Shown here piece after piece: positions 7,855 to 15,036 of a DNA stretch of 39,642 nucleotides (its first letter is position 1; each line of letters begins with the position of its first letter). Location of the stretch: assembly GCA_028293025.1 (NCBI GenBank), contig JAQGLF010000155.1:1-39642 (forward strand), given 5' to 3'. The notes beneath the pieces are model-generated. The model ran no database searches. It saw only the letters and a program-made list of their open reading frames with translations, and was not told the DNA's origin. The position numbers and the translations under genes are program-made. This stretch comes from Alphaproteobacteria bacterium (GTDB taxonomy: Bacteria > Pseudomonadota > Alphaproteobacteria > Sphingomonadales > Sphingomonadaceae).

Positions 7855-8304
7855 CTAACGAAACGCGCCCTTATAGCGACGCCTCAGCCATTCTGTTCTA
7901 TCGATCGTCTCGTTGGCAAGGCATTGCAGAAACGCGACATTCTCGTCCTGAGCTCCTCCCCCATTTTCCCTCAGACAAGTTCTGTCTCTGCGTTGAATCC
8001 AGGCCCTCTCGGATTCTCTCAGCGCGCGCATCTGCGATGCCGGCAGACGACGGATCAGCTCAGCATAGAGGCGGTTGAGCTTCTGATTTGTCCTATGGAT
8101 CTCCCCTCGAACGCAATCTTCGATCGCGGGCATGACGCCTTCGGCGGCAGCGCCGCTCGAAAGACATGCCTGGTAGGGATCAGCAGCGGCTCCGGCCGTG
8201 CCCTCAGCGGCTGCGGGAGCGAGACCAATGGCCCCGATGAAGAAGGGCACAGTAGCGACCGAGCGCGCTACGGCTCTGCGAAGGCGAAGGGAAAGCCTCA
8301 CCAT
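7855..8304 (-). CDS. LprI-like exported protein L1, candidate immunity to H1
   Basis: The 149-residue protein begins with a basic start and hydrophobic stretch ending AAAEG, a signal peptide for the periplasm. The mature part has the DUF1311/LprI pattern: YQACL near the start, EDCVRGEIHRTNQKLNRLYAEL, LRESERAWIQRRDRTC and FLQCLANETIDRTEWL, with four cysteines in two pairs. LprI-family members include a mycobacterial lysozyme inhibitor. The ATG at 8304 lies 13 bases after the H1 stop and has GGAG at a good distance, so H1 and L1 are a pair. The inference is that L1 protects the cell wall, or blocks related phages, by inhibiting the H1 enzyme. A bystander role is not excluded. Confidence 0.8.
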   Translation of the reverse strand: MVRLSLRLRRAVARSVATVPFFIGAIGLAPAAAEGTAGAAADPYQACLSSGAAAEGVMPAIEDCVRGEIHRTNQKLNRLYAELIRRLPASQMRALRESERAWIQRRDRTCLRENGGGAQDENVAFLQCLANETIDRTEWLRRRYKGAFR

Positions 8305-8317
8305 CCAATGCGTCTCC

Positions 8318-9736
8318 TCACTGCCCACGCAACTGCATTTGATGGGCCTCGATTCTCTCCCTTGCGTACCTGTTTTGCGGAAGCGATGCCAACGTCTGGG
8401 CCTGGCCGATCAATCCCTTCCTCTTGGCCGGGCTTGCTGTCTGCGCGTCCTTCAACAACTTGTCGCTCCGGCGCAGCACATAGGCTGACCGCTCGTTGTA
8501 GATATTGTCTATAAGAGTGTCATCGTAACGTGGGTCCGACCTTTGAAGACTCCGATCGGTGTTGATTATTGCTCGAGACAATATCCCGGCGGCACCTCCA
8601 TGCTGGACCGCCACAGACCAGGTGGCATTGCGTACGGCATTACTCCGAGTATCCAAATCGAGGCGAGTAGCCCGGGCGACCTTGCCAACCGCGGGGCTGT
8701 AGTGGGTTCGCTCGATATAGGCGTGTTGGGCTGCCTCGAATGCTTGCGGCTCCTGAGCTGCAATGTTCTTCCACTGAGCGGTGAATGCAGGAGTGCCGGG
8801 TATTAATCCCGTAAACTGCCCTGCCCAGCGGCCCGCCTCGCCGCCTCTGAGGAAGGTCGCGGCCTGCCCTTTGGTGCTCGACAATTGATAACTTCCATAC
8901 GAGACGCCACCAGGATCCTTGCGCCCATTGGACACGGTTCCCGGTCCTTTTCCGCCGGTCTCGTAGCTTGCGGACAGCGTCCCCAATTCTCGGGGCCGGG
9001 CGATACCATCGCCAGATTGCGGCAGCGGAGATGTATGCACATTGGGTAGCCGGGTCCGGGTTGAAGGGATCCCGGAGCCTGTCTCTGGTCCGCTCACCGG
9101 GGGGAACGCGGCAGGAGCCCGCGATGCGAATGCAGCCTGGTTGCCCATATTGCCGCCGACGAGCTGCGACTGTCGTGCGACAAACGTAGGAGTGAGGGGA
9201 GCCAAATCCGAGCGGCTTGGCTCAAATGAATTCCCGACCTGCGGTCCGATTGCGCCCCAATTCAGCCTTGGCGGAAGAGGGAGGGCGTGGCCGCCCCCTC
9301 CTTCTGCACCCGAGAACGGGTCGGGCGTTGAGGCCAACGCAATTAGCCCTGGCTGCATCGACCGAGGTGCCGGATCAGTTGCTGTGCTCAAAGGGGCACT
9401 TGCTTGGCCCGGCAAGGAAGTTGGGGGAAAGGGCCGGGGCGACGCGATTGATGGCATCGTCGGTGGGCCGCCCGCCTGCGTGGAAACTGGGTCCGTAAAG
9501 GTTATCGGGGACAGATTTCCTGCGTCGATTAGCGACGCGACCGGCGAAAATCTGCCCGGCGCGTCCGTCGCCATCCCATACGACCCGGCCAACGGCATCG
9601 CGCCGAAGTCCATCCCCACCCCGCCATCATCCAGCATCGGTGGCCGCTCGCGCCCGAAGAACGGCACGATCGGCAGCGCCAGCGCATCCGGCGCCGGAGC
9701 GTCGGTGCTCCAGTCCAGTTCCCAAGGCTTTACCAT
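8318..9736 (-). CDS. Modular peptidoglycan hydrolase H1, VgrG3-like C-terminus
   Basis: The start (ATG 9736, AAGGA 6 bases upstream) gives a 472-residue protein in three parts. Residues 1-54 are nearly the same as in H2 and H3 (MVKPWELDWS ... LPIVPFFGR ... PPML ... YGM). A long Pro/Ser/Gly-rich linker follows. The C-terminal domain contains YETGGKGPGTVSNGRKDPGG then VSYGSYQLSS, a pattern I associate with the lysozyme-like C-terminal domain of VgrG3-type effectors. The glutamate of YET is the likely catalytic acid. There is no signal peptide, so it is either carried in the virion or released by lysis. It is followed directly by L1. Confidence 0.8.
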   Translation of the reverse strand: MVKPWELDWSTDAPAPDALALPIVPFFGRERPPMLDDGGVGMDFGAMPLAGSYGMATDAPGRFSPVASLIDAGNLSPITFTDPVSTQAGGPPTMPSIASPRPFPPTSLPGQASAPLSTATDPAPRSMQPGLIALASTPDPFSGAEGGGGHALPLPPRLNWGAIGPQVGNSFEPSRSDLAPLTPTFVARQSQLVGGNMGNQAAFASRAPAAFPPVSGPETGSGIPSTRTRLPNVHTSPLPQSGDGIARPRELGTLSASYETGGKGPGTVSNGRKDPGGVSYGSYQLSSTKGQAATFLRGGEAGRWAGQFTGLIPGTPAFTAQWKNIAAQEPQAFEAAQHAYIERTHYSPAVGKVARATRLDLDTRSNAVRNATWSVAVQHGGAAGILSRAIINTDRSLQRSDPRYDDTLIDNIYNERSAYVLRRSDKLLKDAQTASPAKRKGLIGQAQTLASLPQNRYARERIEAHQMQLRGQ

Positions 9737-9783
9737 TTCAGTTCCTTCGATCGATCGCAGGCCCGGACAGGCGTGCGCCTGCA

Positions 9784-9897
9784 TCACCCCATCATCCCCG
9801 GCGGCTGCATCGCCCGCATCCGGTCCATCTGCGCCCCCAAGGCGGGACTTGGTTGGCCTCCGCCTTCACCGGCGTCTCGGCCATGCGGTTCTTCAAT
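9784..9897 (-). pseudogene. Remnant of portal gene 3' end in front of H1
   Basis: The DNA from about 9784 to 9897 aligns with the last about 115 bases of the portal gene (15037-15150): same GGCGGCTGCATCGCCCGCAT block, same 'GGTTGGCCTCCGCCTTCACC' block, with small gaps that break the frame. It encodes the relic ...MAETPVKAEAN / RMRAMQPPGMMG. It marks the boundary of a duplicated unit that also carried the hydrolase start. Confidence 0.8.
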
Positions 9898-9938
9898 TCC
9901 GGGGGCACAACACCCAAGTCCGGCCGCCGCCTGGTGTT

Positions 9939-9976
9939 GTTCCCATATTGTTCCGCCCGATGGATTCTGGTAAGAA
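9939..9976 (+). promoter_or_regulatory. LexA-type box and promoter of S2
   Basis: GTTC-CCATATT-GTTC (9939-9953) matches the alphaproteobacterial LexA box GTTC-N7-GTTC exactly. It overlaps a likely -35 (TTGTTC, 9949-9954), and TAAGAA (9971-9976) follows at 16 bases. GAGGAG then lies before the S2 ATG. The same block, almost base for base, precedes S1 at 13181. Confidence 0.7.
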
Positions 9977-9994
9977 CCCCCGAGGAGACAGTCC

Positions 9995-10333
9995 ATGCGG
10001 CATTTTACGGGATTGGCCGCGGCGGTTCTGGCCACAACGCTGATGGCCACGCCGGCGGCGGCATGCTGCATCTCGGAATTTGGGGCGCCGCCTACCGGGC
10101 CTGTGCACGCCATCGTCCATCAGATCGCCGTCGCGGCACTGAAATGCGGTGGCCTCGGCACGCCAGCCGCCATAGATCGCGTCTGTGCGCGCCGGGACCG
10201 GCTGCTGGAGCGTGCACACCGGCTTGGTTGGTGCTGGGGTTCGCGCAATGAGCACTTTGCGGCTGAAATGGAGCTCTATTGGCTTCCCTGCCGGAGGAAC
10301 CGCAGATGGGGGTGGTATTCAACGCCTTACTGA
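9995..10333 (+). CDS. Exported six-cysteine protein S2 (SOS-type promoter)
   Basis: The 112-residue protein has a clear signal peptide (MRHFTGLAAAVLATTLMATPAAA, cut before CCISEFG). The mature part has six cysteines at the same places as in S1 (CC, LKCGG, VCARR, GWCWGS, LPC), so three disulfides are likely in the periplasm. It faces the phage operon and converges on a relic of the H3-type C-terminus, with which it overlaps by about 14 bases. S1 has the same relation to intact H3. I do not recognise the family. The constant pairing with this C-terminus makes it a candidate immunity protein. Its LexA-type box would time expression with prophage induction. Confidence 0.75.
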   Translation: MRHFTGLAAAVLATTLMATPAAACCISEFGAPPTGPVHAIVHQIAVAALKCGGLGTPAAIDRVCARRDRLLERAHRLGWCWGSRNEHFAAEMELYWLPCRRNRRWGWYSTPY

Positions 10334-10480
10334 CCGCGCCTTGGCCGCCTGCCGCCGCAAGAAGGCTTCGACCTCGGGTGGCGGGCTCGACGGCGGCGCG
10401 AGGTTCATCCTGGGATCGACCGGGATGCTGTTGATCACTTCCGCGATTGGTGCTACGCGCGCCGAGAACCCCGCCCTCTT
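10319..10480 (-). pseudogene. Orphan relic of H3-type hydrolase C-terminus
   Basis: Read on the minus strand this stretch gives K-R-A ... PIAEVINSIPVDPRMN ... SPPPEVEAFLRR and a stop. That matches the end of H3 (K-R-AAIAEVLGTIPFDPTR ... SPPPEFEAATRR). It starts after a stop codon at 10481, has no start or N-terminus and lies just behind L2. It is the leftover of the original C-terminal cassette displaced by the H2 C-terminus plus L2. Confidence 0.75.
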
Positions 10481-10513
10481 TCATACTCTCAGTCGGCAAC
10501 GTGAGCCCAAAGA

Positions 10514-11212
10514 TCACTTGTCGTTGAAATCGGCCTCAAGCTCCTCGGCCAGCGCCGCATCGAGCCGCGAGGCGCAATGCGGTACCGGATGGGTGGCGCA
10601 GTCGCCGTTCCGGACCCTGATCCAGTGCCGCAGAAGGTGTTGGCCGTACTGATGTTGATAAAGCAGAGGCTCGCCGTGCAATCGGCTGAACAGCTGGCTC
10701 AGCGACGGGTGGCCACGTCGCGGTTGTGGCGGGCGCCTATCCGCTCCGCTGAGGATGGCGGTTCGCTTGCGCGCAACGTCACGAAATGTAGCGACGACGA
10801 CCCCCTCCATGGTTGATTGCCCAGCCCCGTCCTTTGTCAGGAAATGGTAGAGTGGAGGGAACAAATCCTGCAAAAATGCTTCGAACTCTTTTTGGCGGGA
10901 GGGCCTCAACAATGTCTCGAACGCATCCGTCGCTTTGTTATTGCAGGCCGCAACCTCTGGCGGACCCGTCGGCTCGCTTTCGGCGTAGCAACGTTGCAAT
11001 CGAACATTGATTGCGGTGATCGCGCGGGAAACGGGGCTGGTTCGATCTGGGCTCGACGGGTTCGCGGCCTTACCAATGATAGCTGCCGATCTGTGGCTCG
11101 CGGCAGCGGCAGGTGCGGAGGTGGGAGCAACACCACATATGAGGACAGGAATGAAGGCGCCCAACGACACAGCTCGCCGACACAATATGGGAAAAAGCCG
11201 GATGTCGGTCAC
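10514..11212 (-). CDS. Exported LprI-like protein L2, candidate immunity to H2
   Basis: Translation is likely from a GTG at 11212 with GAGGAG five bases upstream. The 232-residue product has a signal peptide (FIPVLICGVAPTSAPAAAA). The mature part has a first Cys pair in RLQRCYAE...VAACNNKATDAFETLL and a last Cys pair in HWIRVRNGDC...HCASRLDAAL. These are the same landmarks as L1 (YQACL ... WIQRRDRTC ... CLANETIDR), separated here by about 85 extra residues. I read it as a divergent, expanded LprI-like protein. It lies 187 bases after the H2 stop on the same strand. The family assignment is tentative. Confidence 0.6.
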   Translation of the reverse strand: MTDIRLFPILCRRAVSLGAFIPVLICGVAPTSAPAAAASHRSAAIIGKAANPSSPDRTSPVSRAITAINVRLQRCYAESEPTGPPEVAACNNKATDAFETLLRPSRQKEFEAFLQDLFPPLYHFLTKDGAGQSTMEGVVVATFRDVARKRTAILSGADRRPPQPRRGHPSLSQLFSRLHGEPLLYQHQYGQHLLRHWIRVRNGDCATHPVPHCASRLDAALAEELEADFNDK

Positions 11213-11399
11213 GTGCGCTCCTCAACGCAATATGCTCATGTGCCGCTTTTGTTCTCCATACGGTGCCGACGGAGCGTTGTCGATGCTTTTCACGGTCTGA
11301 TGCCACGCCAATTTTGAAAAGCGGGTTGCCCTCGATAGGCAATCCCAAGCGCATAGTGACTGTTTCCCACGCCCAACTGCAGCACCGGCTTGGACCGGT

Positions 11400-12827
11400 T
11401 TAGTGCGATTGCCGATGCTGCGGCTGCGGACGCTGGTAAAGCGCTTCCGCCGCGGGGACGGTCACATTCCGCGAATCGTCCATATAATTGAGCGCGTTGG
11501 CTTTCTGGCTGGCGTAGTGCACGAACCATGCACGATAGGCTGGAGAGATATTATTTCCGTTCGCGGCAAGCCAGTAGCGCTGCTCGGCTGCGGGAACATT
11601 CTCATTCCACATTGCCGTCGTCACGCGACGTGTGCCCCGCAGCATGTCCGCCGCGCCTTGCAGCCCCTCATGATGAGCGAGATAGGCATACCAGGCCATT
11701 GCCGCGGGGGAGCGGTCGAGGATTAAGCCATGGTCGCCGAGGACGGCCAGATTGTGCCGGGCATAGTCGGCTGCCGCGAAGATCGCGTGGTGAGGGTCAC
11801 GACGAAGGTTGAGAAATTCTCGTTGATGGGCTCGCGCGACCCGGCCATGCGGATCGAGCCAACCGAGATCGCGCGCGACGCCATTTAGGTAACCGCCTTG
11901 TCGATGTGCCTCCTGAAGCCACGTATCGAATTTGAACTGCGCCATTCCGTCCGCACCTGTGTTGCGGTTAGCGCTATTTGGATTCCACAACCCGCTATGC
12001 AAAGGTATGGCCTCGCCGCCCAGAAGGGCGGCTAGGCCCTCCGGCGTTAGGGGCCCCGGCTGAGCGGCCGTCACGATGTCATTCCGATATTGCGCGTTGG
12101 GGCCGAGCTTTAGATTTTCCGCGGAAAAAGGATTGGGGGCCGGCTGCTGCCGGGCCGGCACCCTTCGCTGGGGCACGTTGCGGGGCTGTGGCGGGGGAAT
12201 AGCTCCCAATCCATAGGTCCTCAAAAAATCGGATGGCTGCGAAGCCTTATATTCCTCGGAGCCAGGACCCGGACCCCCTTTCGAGTGGCTGGGCGGCACG
12301 GGGCGGGGTGGGGCATCCGGAAAGCCGTTGGTTCTAAGGACGTCCTGGGCGAGCATCAGCGGGGCCTGTCCCGAGTCCAGCGGAGGGATCGGGGCGCCGT
12401 TAGCCTGACCCTGCCCGGAAGAGAGTCCGCGTTGCGCTGCGAGCGCAGCCCAGTCGTCATACACTGCTGGCTGCATAAACGGCGGGCCGTCCATCCCGGC
12501 CGGCCCACCCACTGCTGGCATCGCAGAAGGATCTGCCGCATCGCCCGGTAACGGCCCCGTCCCTTGCATCGCCAATGGATCCGCAGCGGCCATCCCGTAC
12601 GGCCCAGCGGAAGGTCCAGTGACCAGTCCGGTCGGCGGTCCGCCTGAGTCCAGCGCGGGCGACATCCCGTATAGTCCCGCCGCAGCTACCGCGGCCGGGT
12701 CGGTAGCCACCCCACCCTCATCCAGCATCGGCGGCCGCAGCCCGCCGAAGAACGGCATGATCGGCAGCGGCATCGCGTCCGGCGGCGGAGCGCCGGCGCT
12801 CCAGTCCAATTCCCAGGGCTTCACCAT
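11400..12827 (-). CDS. Modular peptidoglycan hydrolase H2, transglycosylase-like C-terminus
   Basis: This 475-residue protein shares the N-terminal tag of H1/H3 (MVKPWELDWS, LPIMPFFGG, PPML, YGM) and, with H3, a second block (MDGP..QPA...W). After a Pro-rich linker the C-terminal domain has 'GADGMAQFKFDTWL', a typical lysozyme/lytic-transglycosylase 'G.AQF...TW' segment, then 'AMAWYAYLAHHEGLQGAADML', the 'A.L.HHEG..GA' helix of such enzymes. No signal peptide is present. Its start region (AAGGA, then ATG) is identical in layout to the other two. L2 follows. The enzyme class is inferred from motifs and the exact bond cut is unknown. Confidence 0.75.
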   Translation of the reverse strand: MVKPWELDWSAGAPPPDAMPLPIMPFFGGLRPPMLDEGGVATDPAAVAAAGLYGMSPALDSGGPPTGLVTGPSAGPYGMAAADPLAMQGTGPLPGDAADPSAMPAVGGPAGMDGPPFMQPAVYDDWAALAAQRGLSSGQGQANGAPIPPLDSGQAPLMLAQDVLRTNGFPDAPPRPVPPSHSKGGPGPGSEEYKASQPSDFLRTYGLGAIPPPQPRNVPQRRVPARQQPAPNPFSAENLKLGPNAQYRNDIVTAAQPGPLTPEGLAALLGGEAIPLHSGLWNPNSANRNTGADGMAQFKFDTWLQEAHRQGGYLNGVARDLGWLDPHGRVARAHQREFLNLRRDPHHAIFAAADYARHNLAVLGDHGLILDRSPAAMAWYAYLAHHEGLQGAADMLRGTRRVTTAMWNENVPAAEQRYWLAANGNNISPAYRAWFVHYASQKANALNYMDDSRNVTVPAAEALYQRPQPQHRQSH

Positions 12828-12879
12828 TTGAGTTCCTTCGATCGATCGTTCGTCCGCACCCGTCGCGCCGGCATCAACC

Positions 12880-13172
12880 CACCACGCCCGGCGGCTGCAT
12901 CGCCCGCATCCGGTTCGTCTGCGCCTCGTAGGCGTGGATCTGGTTGGCCTCCGCCTTCACCTGCGTCTCGGCCATCCGGCTCTTGAGCGCCTGGCGGAGC
13001 GTCGCATTCTCCTGCTGGAGCTGCTGGAGCTGGGTGAAGACCCTGCTGGATCTGTTGCTCGACCGCCAGGGGGAGACCGCCGCCGGCGCCCCCTCCCCCG
13101 CCCCGGCGCCCCCCGGACCGCCGCCCCCGCCCTCGCGCCTGCGGCGGCAGCATCAGGCGGAACCGCTCGGTG
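12880..13172 (-). pseudogene. Degenerate copy of portal gene 3' end in front of H2
   Basis: About 290 bases align closely with the portal 3' end (15049-15340). They encode FRLMLPPQA-like, GGGGGAGGGLP, QQIQQGL and an Asp-Arg-Met-like end, but with frameshifts. The similarity stops abruptly at about 13173, where the S1 promoter begins. The spacer between portal stop and hydrolase start is duplicated too. This is the scar of a tandem duplication of portal-end plus hydrolase. Confidence 0.85.
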
Positions 13173-13180
13173 ACCTCCCT

Positions 13181-13218
13181 GTTCCCATATTGTTCCGCCG
13201 AACGAATTCTGATAAGAA
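13181..13218 (+). promoter_or_regulatory. LexA-type box and promoter of S1
   Basis: GTTC-CCATATT-GTTC lies at 13181-13195, overlapping TTGTTC as -35, with TAAGAA (13213-13218) at 17 bases. CCCCCGAGGAGACAG precedes the ATG of S1. It is nearly identical to the S2 promoter at 9939, so both copies of the promoter have been kept after duplication. Confidence 0.7.
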
Positions 13219-13236
13219 CCCCCGAGGAGACAGCCC

Positions 13237-13569
13237 ATGCGGTATCGGCTCGGATTTATCACAGCCGTTCTGGCCGCTGCCCTGATCGCAGCGCCGGCGG
13301 CCGCGTGCTGCGTTTCGGAATACGGAGCGCCCCACACTCAGCCTGTGCGCGGCCTCGTCCATCAGATAGCTGTCGCGGCCCTGAGATGTGGAGGAGTCGG
13401 CACCCGAGCCGCCATGGATCGTGCATGCGCGCGTCGCGATCAGCTGATGGATCGCGCGAGGCGGATGGGCTGGTGCTGGGGCTCCCGCGATCCGGACGCG
13501 GCGGACTTTCAGCTTTATTGGCTTCGCTGCTCGAAGGACCGCAGCCTGTCGTGGCAACCGACTAAATAA
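13237..13569 (+). CDS. Exported six-cysteine protein S1 (SOS-type promoter)
   Basis: The 110-residue paralogue of S2 has a signal peptide ending in APAAA before CCVSEYG. Cysteines in LRCGG, RACARR, GWCWGS and LRC follow at the same spacing as in S2. The ribosome site is GAGGAG. It converges on H3, whose stop is 11 bases away, so S1 is the partner gene of the H3-type C-terminus. No family is recognised. The candidate role is periplasmic protection from the H3 enzyme. The alternative is an unrelated SOS-induced moron gene. Confidence 0.75.
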   Translation: MRYRLGFITAVLAAALIAAPAAACCVSEYGAPHTQPVRGLVHQIAVAALRCGGVGTRAAMDRACARRDQLMDRARRMGWCWGSRDPDAADFQLYWLRCSKDRSLSWQPTK

Positions 13570-13580
13570 CCGGCTGCGCG

Positions 13581-14990
13581 CTAGCGGCGCGCGCGTCGGC
13601 GCGTGGCTGCCTCGAACTCAGGCGGCGGGCTTGCGGGCGAGTTCGGTGCCCTCGTGGGATCGAAAGGAATGGTTCCGAGCACTTCCGCAATCGCCGCCCG
13701 CTTCGGCGGCTCATTGATTTTGTCGGCCATCCCCTCGTAATTTAGCGCGACTGTCCTGGCCATCTCCCCCGCACCTTGGTCCGACTGCAGCGCCGCCAAA
13801 GAAGCCGCAAAGGGCTTCTGGTTCAACTCCCACCACAGGTATCGAATTTGATCGTCCTCGGCGGTGTCGGAAAACTTTTTGCCGACGAGCTGTTCGAACT
13901 TATCGCGACGGATGGGACTCCATTGCCACAGACCGTAGCCGGGCCCTCCACTCTCTTGCGACATCCGGTAATAAGCGCGGCTTTCCACCATTGCGTTGGC
14001 TGCTAGTGCCGCGGCTGCTTTGGGATTGAACCCAGACAGCATTAGCCGGTCACGCAACCTCGCGGCACGCTGCGCAAAAGAGAGAATTTGACCAGCCTCG
14101 GCTCCGCCGATCTTTTCGCCGTTGCCGGCGATCTGCATCAACCGGTTTACAGCCTCAGGATTAATAGGTCGCCCAGCGCGCCTCATATAATCAAGGATGA
14201 GCCGCGGTTTGGCGTTCTGAGAGGGCGTTGCGCTTTTCACAATCCCAGTGATATTGGCTTCATACCGAATTTCCGGGAGTGTCGGGTCGGCGGCCTGGTC
14301 GGACCGCTTGGCCGCTGCCTGCGGATTTATCGGCGCTCCAGGACGTGGCGGTGGACTCAAGCCCGGCACCATTCCGGACTGCTTCGCGCGCAGCGGGCTA
14401 CCATTCGAAGGTTCAGCTTGCTGGGCCGCAAGCAGAAAGGGAGGCGCACCGGCGTAGGCTCGGCCGGGCGCTGGCGAGGCCGCCGTTTGCGCATTGGTCG
14501 CGTTCCAATAGGAATCGAGTGCCGGCTGTAGAAGTTGTGGGCCGTCCATGCCCTGCGCGCCGAGGAACGGAGCGCGTGGCGATCCAATAGCCGGTGCCGA
14601 CGCCTGTTGCGGCGGAGCGGATAGGTCTGCGGCTCCCGCCGCAGAGAACCCCAGCGGCGGTGTCGGAGGCCCTGCGGTGGACGGCGCGAAAGCGGGCGCG
14701 GGGCTCAACACTGCCGGCGCACCGAATGGGATCGCGGAAGCACCATCAGAGGATCCCGCCAACGGATCTCCGAAACCCAACGCAGAGAGTCCAGCCGGCG
14801 GCATCACCGACGGATCCGCGGCGACCATCCCATAGGCCCCCGCCGCAGGCACCGCTCCCGCGTCCATGCCCGCGCGTCCGGCACCCAGCATCGGCGGCAT
14901 CTGCCGCCCGAAGAACGGCACGATCGGCAGCGGCATCGCATCCGGCGCCGGAGCGTCGGTGCTCCAATCCATTTCCCAGGGCTTCACCAT
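13581..14990 (-). CDS. Modular peptidoglycan hydrolase H3, phage tail lysozyme-like C-terminus
   Basis: From the ATG at 14990 (AAGGA upstream, 46 bases after the portal stop) the product is 469 residues. The N-terminal tag (MVKPWEMDWS, LPIVPFFGR, PPML, YGM) is shared with H1/H2 and is followed by a long Pro/Ala linker. The C-terminal domain, about residues 320-440, has 'AANAMVESRAYYR', 'GGPGYGLWQWSPIRRDKFEQL' and 'LWWELN', the pattern of the phage-tail lysozyme family (Phage_lysozyme2 type), with Glu in MVES as likely catalytic acid. Because it directly follows the portal and pairs with S1, it is probably the ancestral copy of the array. Confidence 0.8.
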   Translation of the reverse strand: MVKPWEMDWSTDAPAPDAMPLPIVPFFGRQMPPMLGAGRAGMDAGAVPAAGAYGMVAADPSVMPPAGLSALGFGDPLAGSSDGASAIPFGAPAVLSPAPAFAPSTAGPPTPPLGFSAAGAADLSAPPQQASAPAIGSPRAPFLGAQGMDGPQLLQPALDSYWNATNAQTAASPAPGRAYAGAPPFLLAAQQAEPSNGSPLRAKQSGMVPGLSPPPRPGAPINPQAAAKRSDQAADPTLPEIRYEANITGIVKSATPSQNAKPRLILDYMRRAGRPINPEAVNRLMQIAGNGEKIGGAEAGQILSFAQRAARLRDRLMLSGFNPKAAAALAANAMVESRAYYRMSQESGGPGYGLWQWSPIRRDKFEQLVGKKFSDTAEDDQIRYLWWELNQKPFAASLAALQSDQGAGEMARTVALNYEGMADKINEPPKRAAIAEVLGTIPFDPTRAPNSPASPPPEFEAATRRRARR

Positions 14991-15036
14991 TTGAGTTCCT
15001 TCGATCGATCGTTCGTCCGCACCCGTCGCGCCGGCA

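Noticed and set aside
11290-11399. Short frame after the H2 stop (LGVGNSHYALGIAYRGQPAF)
   Set aside because: It could be another displaced C-terminus, but no match to the other hydrolases is visible, so it is not called.
8318-14990. H1-H3 as ordinary endolysins with holins
   Set aside because: They have no signal or anchor sequence, there is no holin-like membrane gene nearby, and three copies with a shared N-terminal tag and different enzymes do not fit a simple lysis cassette.
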